From NCBI GenBank assembly GCA_947460565.1, contig CANHJJ010000021.1, positions 1 through 13,862 on the forward strand: 13,862 nt of DNA, given 5' to 3'. Every line of letters starts with the position of its first letter. Within the stretch, counting starts at the first letter, position 1. This document shows, in pieces, positions 7,095 to 13,862 of this stretch. The translations under genes were made by a program, and so were the position numbers. A model generated the notes under the pieces. That model did not search any database. It was not told the DNA's origin and saw nothing but the letters and a program-made list of their open reading frames with translations. Origin of the DNA: Bacteroidota bacterium. Its GTDB lineage: Bacteria; Bacteroidota; Bacteroidia; UKL13-3.

Positions 7095-9938
7095 TTGTCA
7101 ATATTGGCTTTCAGAAAATTTTTCATATTTTTTTTGTGCTTAATAAGCATTAGCATTAATGCCTTTTCGCAGATGGTTGACAAACCTGTTTCACAAAACA
7201 TAGGATTGCTAAAAGAGTTTATACCTAACCAAGGGCAATGGAATAATGAACTCTTATATAGGTCACAAAGTTCAGACCTTGACGTGCATGTTACTCCCAG
7301 TGGCATCAATTATTTTTTTTATAACCCAAAACAAATTGAACAAATAGCTAGTCATGCCAAGGCAAATGAGAAAAATAAAATTGACACGTTTCTTCAAATG
7401 CATTTGATAAAGCTTGAGTTTGTTCATTCAAATCCAGCTGATATTGAAACTGAAGGAACCCAAGATCATTACTATAACTATTTCCATGGTAAAGACCCAT
7501 CACACTGGAAAGGCAATATACACCCTTGCAAAACCCTTCATTTTAAAAACCTTTTTGATGGAATTGATTTAAAAACAAACATCAATAAAACGGGGAGTAT
7601 CAGCTATGATTATTACCTGAAACCAAATTCGAATATTGAGAATATAAAATTCAAAATAAGAGGAGCGGACAAGATAGCAGAAGAATATGGTGAGCTATTT
7701 ATTTATTATTCATTTGGCTATTTCAAAGAAAGCAAACCATACGCATATCAAATAATAGAAGGGAAAAAGCATGAAATTGAAGTCAACTATACAATAAATT
7801 CCGACCACACAATTGGCTTTGATATTATTGATGATTACAACAAAAATTATGAATTGCTAATAGACCCCGATTTGGTTTTTGCAACCTATTCTGGAAGTTC
7901 AGTTGATAATTTTGGCTATTCAGCTACGTATGATAAAGCTGGTAATTTATACGCAGGTGGCATTGCCTTGGCAATAAGCCCATCAGTAGATCCAAATGGT
8001 AAATACCCAACCACTCCAGGTGCTTTTCAAAGTAGATGGATGGATGGAAATCCTACCACTATTTTTGTTCCGGGTACTGGGAATTATGGTATTCCGCCAT
8101 GTGATATCAGTATAAGCAAATATTCCGCTGATGGTAAAACATTAATATATGCAACCTTATTGGGAGGAGGTGGCAATGAATATCCTCACAGCTTAGTAGT
8201 GGACAAACAAAATCAATTAGTGGTTTTCGGCTCGAGCACATCGGGAGATTTTCCTGTAAAAAAATCTTCTTATGATACATTGCATCACGGATTGCACGAT
8301 ATCGTTTTGACTAAGTTTAGCATAGCTGGAGATAGCCTTATAGGTTCAACGTATATTGGAGGGAATGATGAGGATGGAAAAAACCAGGGCAAAGGCTTAT
8401 TGTATTTTTATGCAGATGATTTTAGAGGTGATGTGATTTGTGATGACATTGGAAATGTATTTGTTTCAAGTTGTAGTTCGTCCAATAATTTTCCTACCAC
8501 TGCAGGAGCTTTCAGCAGAACTTACAAAGGTTTACAAGATGGTGTGGTATTTAAACTCAATAATGATTTAAGCAATTTAGAATGGAGCACTTACATAGGT
8601 GGTACAAAGCAAGATGCTCTGTATAGCATTGATTTTGATTGGAAGGGAAATATTTATTTGTCCGGAGGAACTATCAGCAGTGATATATACACCCACAATA
8701 CAGCCTATAAGAAATCTCACGCAACTAGCGATACAACTGATGGATATATTGCTATACTTACTCCAGATGGCAAAAACATCAGCAGTGCCACTTATTTTGG
8801 CAAAAGCAAATACGACCAAATTTATTTTCTTGAATTGGATACAAAAAACAGTCCTGACATTTGGGTTATTGGACAAACCGAGGATGATTATGCATCAAGT
8901 GCTGGCACTTATAATAACAAAAACGGAAAATTATTTATAGCCAAATTCGATTCGAGCCTAAACAATTTAAATCTCCTGACTACCATTGGTTCTGGCCGAG
9001 CAAAGCCAGATTTAACCATCAATGCTTTTTTAGTGGATGATTGTAAAAGGATTTATTTAAGTGGTTGGGGAGGAACAGATTTAAGCAGTGGTGACCCTTC
9101 AAATTTACCTATTACTTCTGATGCATTTAGTAAGACCAACAATGGCGGGGAGTTCTATTTAATGATGTTGGATAAAAATGCATCTGGTCTTTTGTACGCA
9201 ACCTATTTTGGAGGCACAAAAACAAATGACCATGTGGATGGAGGAACGAGTAGATTTGATAAAAAAGGCATTGTTTACCAATCTGTATGTGCAAGTTGTC
9301 CAAATGAAAATGGCATTCATAATATAGCTGATTTTCCTGTCACTGGTGGAGCATATTCAGTTACAAACCCAAGTCCACGGTGTAGCAATGCCGTATTTAA
9401 ATTTGACTTTAGAATCAAAAAAGCACAATTTGATTTTGGTGTTGACTCTTGCTCAAATATTATCAAGTACAAAAACAAAACTGCTGGGGCAAGCAGCTTC
9501 ATTTGGATATTCCCTGATGGAGACACGTCCTATCTTGAAAACCCAATGAAAACTTTTAAACGAGGAGAGCTTAAGAACTATAAGGTTATGATGATAGCAG
9601 AATTCGGAACTGCATGTGCTGACACTGCCTTGATGAACATCAACTATAATGACAGCATGGTGGCTTTAAAATTCCCAAACGTATTTACGCCAAATGGGGA
9701 TTTAAAGAATGATTATTTTAAGCTTGACGGAAATATTTCTCCATGTTATGATGGCGAAATAATCATTTACAACAGATGGGGTAATGTGGTGTATGAAAGT
9801 AATAGCATCAATTTTACCTGGGATGGCACCGATGGGAATGGCAGCAATGTCTCGGATGGGGTATATTTCTATATTGTTCGTGTAAATGATATAAAAGGCA
9901 ATAATAGCTATCGAGGAACGGTAACTTTGATTAGGTAA
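7095..9938 (+). CDS. Secreted DUF7948/SBBP beta-propeller protein with a PKD-like domain and a T9SS type B sorting domain
   Basis: 947 residues. No ATG precedes the signal peptide in frame after the stop at 7050-7052, so the start is TTG, at 7095 or possibly 7104. The signal peptide is 1-25, cleaved AFS/Q to give mature N-terminal Gln. From residue 42 FIPNQGQWN opens a DUF7948-type domain (to about 250, including HWKGNIHPCKTLHFKNLFDG). Residues about 255-765 hold repeated propeller blades of the SBBP type: short strands such as LIYATLLGGGGNEY, STYIGGTKQDA and LLYATYFGGTKTND, each followed by a GNIYLSGG-like strand. A PKD-like segment (about 777-855) follows. Residues 860-947 are a canonical CHU_C domain: FPNVFTPNGD, YNRWGNVVYES (892-902), WDGTDG, GVYFYI (922-927) and GTVTLIR at the C-terminus. 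It should be exported by Sec and then to the cell surface by T9SS. It diverges from the sigma operon and converges on the ABC exporter with a 2-bp gap. Ligand and role are unknown. Confidence 0.92.
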   Translation: MSILAFRKFFIFFLCLISISINAFSQMVDKPVSQNIGLLKEFIPNQGQWNNELLYRSQSSDLDVHVTPSGINYFFYNPKQIEQIASHAKANEKNKIDTFLQMHLIKLEFVHSNPADIETEGTQDHYYNYFHGKDPSHWKGNIHPCKTLHFKNLFDGIDLKTNINKTGSISYDYYLKPNSNIENIKFKIRGADKIAEEYGELFIYYSFGYFKESKPYAYQIIEGKKHEIEVNYTINSDHTIGFDIIDDYNKNYELLIDPDLVFATYSGSSVDNFGYSATYDKAGNLYAGGIALAISPSVDPNGKYPTTPGAFQSRWMDGNPTTIFVPGTGNYGIPPCDISISKYSADGKTLIYATLLGGGGNEYPHSLVVDKQNQLVVFGSSTSGDFPVKKSSYDTLHHGLHDIVLTKFSIAGDSLIGSTYIGGNDEDGKNQGKGLLYFYADDFRGDVICDDIGNVFVSSCSSSNNFPTTAGAFSRTYKGLQDGVVFKLNNDLSNLEWSTYIGGTKQDALYSIDFDWKGNIYLSGGTISSDIYTHNTAYKKSHATSDTTDGYIAILTPDGKNISSATYFGKSKYDQIYFLELDTKNSPDIWVIGQTEDDYASSAGTYNNKNGKLFIAKFDSSLNNLNLLTTIGSGRAKPDLTINAFLVDDCKRIYLSGWGGTDLSSGDPSNLPITSDAFSKTNNGGEFYLMMLDKNASGLLYATYFGGTKTNDHVDGGTSRFDKKGIVYQSVCASCPNENGIHNIADFPVTGGAYSVTNPSPRCSNAVFKFDFRIKKAQFDFGVDSCSNIIKYKNKTAGASSFIWIFPDGDTSYLENPMKTFKRGELKNYKVMMIAEFGTACADTALMNINYNDSMVALKFPNVFTPNGDLKNDYFKLDGNISPCYDGEIIIYNRWGNVVYESNSINFTWDGTDGNGSNVSDGVYFYIVRVNDIKGNNSYRGTVTLIR

Positions 9939-9940
9939 AT

Positions 9941-11713
9941 TTATTCGCTTGCCAAGAATTGATGCTCATACAATTGCTTGTATAAACCGTTTTGATCAAG
10001 CAAATCTTGGTGCGAACCTCGTTCCATTATCCGGCCTTTTTCCATAACAATAATTTCATCTGCATTTCTAATAGTAGATAATCGATGGGCTATAACAATA
10101 CTTGTTCTGCCTTCCATCATTTTGCTAATCGCTTTTTGAATAATTTCCTCCGTTTCATTGTCAACCGAAGAGGTAGCTTCATCCAAAATCAGAATGCTTG
10201 GATTGTTAACCATGGCTCTGATAAAAGATATCAATTGTCTTTGGCCTACTGAAAGTGTTGCTCCTCTCTCTTGCACTTTTTGATGGTAACCATCGGGTAG
10301 TTGTTGAATAAAATAATCTGCACCAAGGAGTTTTGCTTTTTCTATTATTTTCTCATCACTCAACGATTTATCATACAAACGAATATTATCTAAAATACTT
10401 CCATTAAATAAAAATACATCTTGCAAAACCACCGAAATATTGGCTCTCAAATTTTGATTAGAAATGTCCTTTATATTATGACCATCCAATAAAATTTCAC
10501 CTTTATTGATTTCATAAAAACGATTCAATAAATTAATAATAGATGATTTCCCTGCACCCGTAGCACCAACAAGAGCAAGGGTTTTACCTTGATTCACCTT
10601 AAAGGAAATATCTTTCAAAACATATTCTTCATTCACATAGGCAAACCAAACTTTCTTAAACTCTAACTCCCCTTTTACATGTGTTAAATTTACATCTCCA
10701 CTTGCCTCATCAAACTCAGTTTCATCCAATAATTTAAAAATCCGCTCACTTGCAACCATTCCCATTTGAAGGGTATTAAATCTATCGGCTAATTGTCTAA
10801 TTGGTCGAAAAAACAAGGTGATGTACATGATAAATACAATTATAACCCCTACGGACGTATGATGATCAATGATGCCCTTTGCACCATGCCATACTATCAA
10901 ACCCGTTGAAACAGCAGAAATAATTTCTACAATAGGAAAGAATACAGAATAATAGAAAACCCCTTTAATATTAGCATCTCGGTGTTCGGCATTAATGGCT
11001 TGAAACTTTGCATATTCTTGCTCTTCGCGATTAAATATTTGAACAATTTGCATACCCGTTATGTGCTCTTGGACGAAGGTATTTAATTTGGTCACCTGAG
11101 TTCTCACTTCTTCAAATGATATCCTCACTTTTTCTTTAAACCAATAACCAGCATATAATAAAAAAGGCAAAACAGACAAGGTAACAAATGATAATTTCCA
11201 ATCGGTAAAAAACATCAACCCTAAAACGAAGATGATTTGGAGCAAATCGCCTGTGATATTTATGAGCCCCTCTGCAAACACATCCGTAATGGTTTCAATA
11301 TCGCTTATACAGCGAGTCACTAAGGTTCCCACAGAAGTCTTATCATAGAATTTAAGTTGTCGTGTGCTCAAGAATTTATATACCCTATTTCGTAAATCTT
11401 TAATGATGCTTTGACCTAAATAATTGGTTAGAAAAGTGCCCCATAACTGCAAGAGGGCCGTAAAAAGCAACAATGCAAAAAGGGTGATACCCATCTTAAT
11501 TAATCCTTGTTCATCGCCTTTGGCAATAAAATTATCGATGGTATGTTGGATAATGTATGGCCTTATAGGGCCTAAAAAACTAACCGAAATAGTTATGAAA
11601 GCAGAAATGTAGAATTGTTTTTTATAGGGTGAGGCAAGAGAAAAAATTCTTCGCATTAGGCCAAAGTTAAAAACCGAGCCCGTTTTAAATGATTTACCTT
11701 TCTTATCCGACAT
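9941..11713 (-). CDS. ABC exporter, fused transmembrane and ATPase domains (MsbA/MdlB type)
   Basis: 590 residues, the usual size of a homodimer- or heterodimer-forming half-transporter in the inner membrane. Six transmembrane helices can be placed near 36-53, 73-95, 152-170, 175-191, 255-275 and 289-303. The ATPase domain has every key element: Walker A GATGAGKSS (383-391), Q-loop Q431, signature LSVGQ (487-491), Walker B ILILDEATS (507-515, D511 and E512) and the switch His in IAHRLST (H543), so it should be active. The substrate cannot be read from the sequence; lipid A/phospholipid flipping (MsbA) and multidrug or peptide export are all possible. Its start lies 16 bp after the gpsA stop, so the two are probably co-transcribed. 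There is no partner half-transporter in the window, which favours a homodimer. Confidence 0.93.
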   Translation of the reverse strand: MSDKKGKSFKTGSVFNFGLMRRIFSLASPYKKQFYISAFITISVSFLGPIRPYIIQHTIDNFIAKGDEQGLIKMGITLFALLLFTALLQLWGTFLTNYLGQSIIKDLRNRVYKFLSTRQLKFYDKTSVGTLVTRCISDIETITDVFAEGLINITGDLLQIIFVLGLMFFTDWKLSFVTLSVLPFLLYAGYWFKEKVRISFEEVRTQVTKLNTFVQEHITGMQIVQIFNREEQEYAKFQAINAEHRDANIKGVFYYSVFFPIVEIISAVSTGLIVWHGAKGIIDHHTSVGVIIVFIMYITLFFRPIRQLADRFNTLQMGMVASERIFKLLDETEFDEASGDVNLTHVKGELEFKKVWFAYVNEEYVLKDISFKVNQGKTLALVGATGAGKSSIINLLNRFYEINKGEILLDGHNIKDISNQNLRANISVVLQDVFLFNGSILDNIRLYDKSLSDEKIIEKAKLLGADYFIQQLPDGYHQKVQERGATLSVGQRQLISFIRAMVNNPSILILDEATSSVDNETEEIIQKAISKMMEGRTSIVIAHRLSTIRNADEIIVMEKGRIMERGSHQDLLDQNGLYKQLYEHQFLASE

Positions 11714-11729
11714 CCTGATTAAATATACT

Positions 11730-12755
11730 CTATACTAGTTTTTCTGTTAGCTTTTCAACCTCCAATTTAGCTGAGGCATTGTTGTAAATGATGTTGTATG
11801 CCGCATCTAATATGGGCATATTTATATGCAAATTTTCATTTAGCTCAAACATAGTTTTGATTGAGTAATACCCTTCTGCCACCATATTCATTTCTAATTG
11901 GGCAGATTTTACAGTGTACCCTTTGCCAATCATATTGCCAAAAGTTCTGTTTCGGCTATGCTGGGAATAGCCTGTAACTAGCAAATCTCCTAAGTAAGCT
12001 GAGTGATTTATTTTTCTATTGGTATCAGTAATATTTCTTAAAAATCGCTTCATTTCACGTATGGCATTACTCATTAAAACCGCTTGAAAATTATCACCAT
12101 ATCCTAGTCCATGGCAAACGCCTGCCATTACCGCATAGATATTTTTCAATACAGCTCCATATTCTGTTCCTCTCACATCACTTGATATAACGGTACGTAT
12201 GTATCTATTATTTAGCAAACTTGCAAAATGCCTTGCCATTTCTTGATTTTGGCCTGCGATGGTAAGGTAGGATAATTTTTCTGATGCAACTTCCTCAGCA
12301 TGACATGGACCAGAAATAACCATAATATCTGTTTCTGGAACATTGAACTCTTCTGTGATAAAATCGCCTACAATTTTTTTACTATGGGGCAATAAGCCTT
12401 TAATGGCAGATACAATTACCTTTCCTTTTAGGTCTTCGGCACTAATGCTTTCCAAACTCTGCTTCAAGAAAGCAGAAGGCACTGCCATTACTAGAATGTC
12501 ACATTTTGAAACTATTACTTTTAAATTGTTACTTACCTGAACCAAATCAGGATGAATTTCAATCGAACTGATGTAATCAGGATTGTGATGTTTTTCAGAT
12601 ATATACTTTGCTTTTTCAGCACTTCTAATCCACCACATTAGGTTATCCAACTTTGAATCAGACGATTTCTTATGCTCGCTAAGTATTTTTACAATGGCTG
12701 TACCCCAGCTTCCCGCTCCTATTACAGCTACATTTTTATGATTAATTGTGGGCAT
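11730..12755 (-). CDS. gpsA: NAD(P)H-dependent glycerol-3-phosphate dehydrogenase
   Basis: 341 residues, the normal family length. It reduces dihydroxyacetone phosphate to sn-glycerol 3-phosphate in the cytoplasm, supplying the backbone for phospholipids. Visible signatures: the Rossmann motif GAGSWGTA (13-20); VSAIKG with K119; ISGPCHAEEVA (147-157); the EYGAVLKN segment with the catalytic-type K204; GYGDNFQAVLMSNAIREMKR (218-237); and LGDLLVTG (255-262) followed by SRNRTFG (267-273), the substrate/cofactor-binding Arg region. All residues expected for activity appear to be present. The ATG at 12755 puts the nucleotide-binding strand directly at the N-terminus, as usual. It is the first gene of a short leftward operon with the ABC exporter. 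The pairing of lipid-precursor synthesis with an MsbA-like exporter hints at envelope lipid supply, but this is only context. Confidence 0.95.
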   Translation of the reverse strand: MPTINHKNVAVIGAGSWGTAIVKILSEHKKSSDSKLDNLMWWIRSAEKAKYISEKHHNPDYISSIEIHPDLVQVSNNLKVIVSKCDILVMAVPSAFLKQSLESISAEDLKGKVIVSAIKGLLPHSKKIVGDFITEEFNVPETDIMVISGPCHAEEVASEKLSYLTIAGQNQEMARHFASLLNNRYIRTVISSDVRGTEYGAVLKNIYAVMAGVCHGLGYGDNFQAVLMSNAIREMKRFLRNITDTNRKINHSAYLGDLLVTGYSQHSRNRTFGNMIGKGYTVKSAQLEMNMVAEGYYSIKTMFELNENLHINMPILDAAYNIIYNNASAKLEVEKLTEKLV

Positions 12756-12805
12756 GGTTTTTAAATATCACCTACAAATAAAGCAGTTTCGCTCTATTTT
12801 TATAC

Positions 12806-12863
12806 TTTGATTTAAATCTTCTGTGAAAAATATCATTTGGTTTGAAAAAATCTTTTGGTTTGA
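12806..12863 (+). promoter_or_regulatory. Possible promoter and 18-bp-spaced direct repeat before the WG-repeat gene
   Basis: TTTG at 12806-12809 and TATCATTTG at 12831-12839 are 21 bp apart and resemble the -33 and -7 elements, though the -7 has one extra base between TA and TTTG. The near-identical sequences TCATTTGGTTTGA (12833-12845) and TCTTTTGGTTTGA (12851-12863) form a tandem pair with an 18-bp period, which could be a repressor or activator site or simply T/G-rich drift. The gap to gpsA is 120 bp; for gpsA itself only a weak minus-strand box (TTTATTTG, 12782-12775) is seen. Confidence 0.3.
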
Positions 12864-12875
12864 TTTTTGAAATAA

Positions 12876-13325
12876 ATGCGCAATATTCGCCAATTCAATA
12901 CGATGAAAGCAGGAAGAATTTTTATTACACTTATATTATCTTTTTTGAGCCTTGGTTTATTTGCTCAACACAAATCAAAAAGCAAAATTGTTAAAGGATA
13001 TGATGCTATATACCCCTTCAAAAATGGCAAGGCCAAAGTAGAAAAAGGTGGCAAAATGGGTTATATCAATGTTTCAGGGGAAGAGTTTATTCCTTGTAAA
13101 TATGATGCTATTTACCCTTTTGAAATGGGCAAAGCCAAGGTGGAAAGAAACGGCAAGTTCGGCTTCATTAATGAAACAGGCGAAGAGGTAATTGAACCAA
13201 AGTTTGACTATATCGGTCCATTCAAGAATGGAAGAGCTATTGTAAGATATGACGGCAAACTTGAGGTGATAGATACCGAAGGCAATGTACTTACCGAGGG
13301 TAATCATGGCGCTCCCACTCCTTAA
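12876..13325 (+). CDS. Small exported WG-repeat protein
   Basis: 149 residues from the ATG at 12876. The second ATG at 12903 (residue 10) gives a more compact signal peptide and may be the true start (140 residues). The hydrophobic segment IFITLILSFLSLGLF precedes cleavage at LFA/Q, giving mature N-terminal Gln. The mature part is almost wholly three tandem repeats of about 34 residues (42-75, 76-109, 110-142), each of the form YDAIYPFKNGKAKVEKGGK, GYIN, then a G-E-E turn: the WG/KWG-type repeat, here with Gly-Phe/Tyr in place of Trp-Gly. The third copy is the most diverged. These repeats are thought to form a beta-rich binding surface; no enzyme is expected. There is no sorting domain, so a periplasmic or released product is likely. 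It converges on the M28 gene with 9 bp between stops. Function unknown. Confidence 0.85.
   Translation: MRNIRQFNTMKAGRIFITLILSFLSLGLFAQHKSKSKIVKGYDAIYPFKNGKAKVEKGGKMGYINVSGEEFIPCKYDAIYPFEMGKAKVERNGKFGFINETGEEVIEPKFDYIGPFKNGRAIVRYDGKLEVIDTEGNVLTEGNHGAPTP
12999..13301 (+). repeat. Three tandem ~102-bp coding repeats (WG-type)
   Basis: Unit 1 is 12999-13100, unit 2 is 13101-13202 and unit 3 is 13203-13301. Units 1 and 2 both open with TATGATGCTAT and stay similar at the DNA level (TACCC, then AAAGC/GGCC around GKAKVE), which points to a fairly recent duplication. Unit 3 (FDYIGPFKNGRAIV) is older or under different constraint. Confidence 0.8.
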
Positions 13326-13334
13326 AAATCTATT

Positions 13335-13862
13335 TTACTTTTCAGTATAAATAACTTCCAATAAAGATTGACCAACTGCTTTCAGTGTTTTGCGGTCAAT
13401 ATTCGTCATATTATCACTTAAAGTATGCCACCAATTAGGGAAGCCAGTCTCTTCGTTAAAGTGGATGATGTCGATAGCTGGTATATGCGCCAAGGTATTG
13501 ATATATAAATGATCATCCGTAATTTCTCCTATTTGGTAGTAGTAAAAAATATCTGAGTAGCCCAATTGAACACCTTTTTCCCACACTTTTCTTAGAGTAG
13601 ATTCAGCATACGTAATGCTGTTTTTCTCCCAAACAAACTTTGCACCTTTGCCTCCTACCATGTCTAAATTAATGGCAAATTCAGCTTTGTAGTTAGGGGT
13701 ATGGAAGTGTGTTGCCCAATATTGGGTGCCTAAACAATATGAATCTTTATACTTTGAATCAGGGTTCCCCAAATCTTCCGCATCAAGACAAATAAAATCA
13801 ACACCAATATCTGTTTTATTTGACTTTAAAACCCTAGCCATTTCAAGCATCACCCCTACTCC
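13335..13862 (-). CDS. M28-family zinc enzyme, probably glutaminyl-peptide cyclotransferase-like (partial, 5' end missing)
   Basis: The last 176 residues of a larger protein; the frame is open to the window edge and the codons before the internal GTG/ATG (GVGV then MLEMARVL) match the helix that follows the first metal-ligand Asp in M28 enzymes, so the true start is outside. Visible elements: DFICLDAEDLGNP (catalytic Glu and metal-binding Asp of the DAED motif), CLGTQYWA, NLDMVGGKGA (metal-ligand Asp), ITDDHLYIN with IPAIDIIHFN, and WWHTLSDNMTNID (metal-ligand His), ending with LKAVGQSLLEVIY. The order DAED, LGTQYWA, DMVG, DDH, WHT/DNM is that of the Bacteroidota enzymes related to animal-type glutaminyl cyclase rather than of ordinary aminopeptidases, which usually carry DGEE. 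It would make N-terminal pyroglutamate on exported proteins. An M28 aminopeptidase remains possible. Its signal peptide or lipobox cannot be seen. Confidence 0.88.
   Translation of the reverse strand, partial: GVGVMLEMARVLKSNKTDIGVDFICLDAEDLGNPDSKYKDSYCLGTQYWATHFHTPNYKAEFAINLDMVGGKGAKFVWEKNSITYAESTLRKVWEKGVQLGYSDIFYYYQIGEITDDHLYINTLAHIPAIDIIHFNEETGFPNWWHTLSDNMTNIDRKTLKAVGQSLLEVIYTEK

Noticed and set aside
8599..8940. 113-codon plus-strand frame and minus-strand frames inside the propeller gene
   Set aside because: These are shadows of the 947-residue protein, whose frame carries clear propeller blades and a sorting domain.
13335..13853. Treating the GTG/ATG near 13853 as the true start of the M28 gene
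   Set aside because: The frame stays open to the window edge and the preceding codons continue the family's conserved helix, so the N-terminal metal-binding part must lie outside.
1..13862. CRISPR arrays, tRNA/rRNA genes, insertion sequences, attachment sites
   Set aside because: No spaced short repeats, tRNA-like folds, transposase motifs or integrase genes were seen.

Overview
The window is AT-rich and looks like a member of the Bacteroidota, probably a free-living or aquatic gliding-type lineage (Cytophagales, Chitinophagales, Sphingobacteriales or Saprospirales-like; the genus cannot be told from the sequence). The evidence is: a very large PKD-type surface protein, two copies of the gliding-motility-associated C-terminal domain (CHU_C, the type B sorting domain of the type IX secretion system, T9SS), a DUF7948/SBBP beta-propeller protein, a perfect Bacteroidota -7 promoter box (TATATTTG), few Shine-Dalgarno sites, and three exported proteins whose predicted mature N-terminus is Gln (the Bacteroidota 'Q-rule').

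Layout. Positions 1-6928 hold a leftward three-gene unit: a GTG-started ECF sigma factor (6928-6359), an overlapping TTG-started single-pass membrane protein (6390-5479), and a giant secreted PKD protein (5408 to beyond position 1; 1802 residues are visible without a stop). The membrane protein has an anti-sigma-like cytoplasmic head, one transmembrane helix, a long polar linker and, at its C-terminus, a divergent copy of the T9SS type B sorting domain. Divergent from the sigma gene, across 166 bp holding a 13-bp-arm hairpin and a good promoter, lies a 947-residue propeller protein that ends in a canonical type B sorting domain (7095-9938, +).

The right part is more housekeeping-like. An ABC exporter of the MsbA/MdlB type (11713-9941, -) is downstream of gpsA (12755-11730, -) in one leftward operon, and it converges on the propeller gene with only 2 bp between stop codons. 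Divergent from gpsA is a small exported WG-repeat protein (12876-13325, +), and converging on that is the 3' part of an M28-family gene (13862-13335, -) that resembles the glutaminyl cyclase branch.

How the genes may work together. The left half reads as a self-contained surface-protein module: sigma factor, membrane-anchored regulator carrying a copy of the T9SS sorting signal, and two large exported cargo-like proteins. My main proposal (inference) is that the anchored sorting domain lets the regulator sense T9SS status or cargo and so control the sigma factor. The right half adds a possible link, since the candidate glutaminyl cyclase would cyclise the N-terminal Gln predicted on all three exported proteins. 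No tRNA, rRNA, CRISPR array, insertion sequence or phage gene was seen. No stretch over 300 bp lacks a gene.
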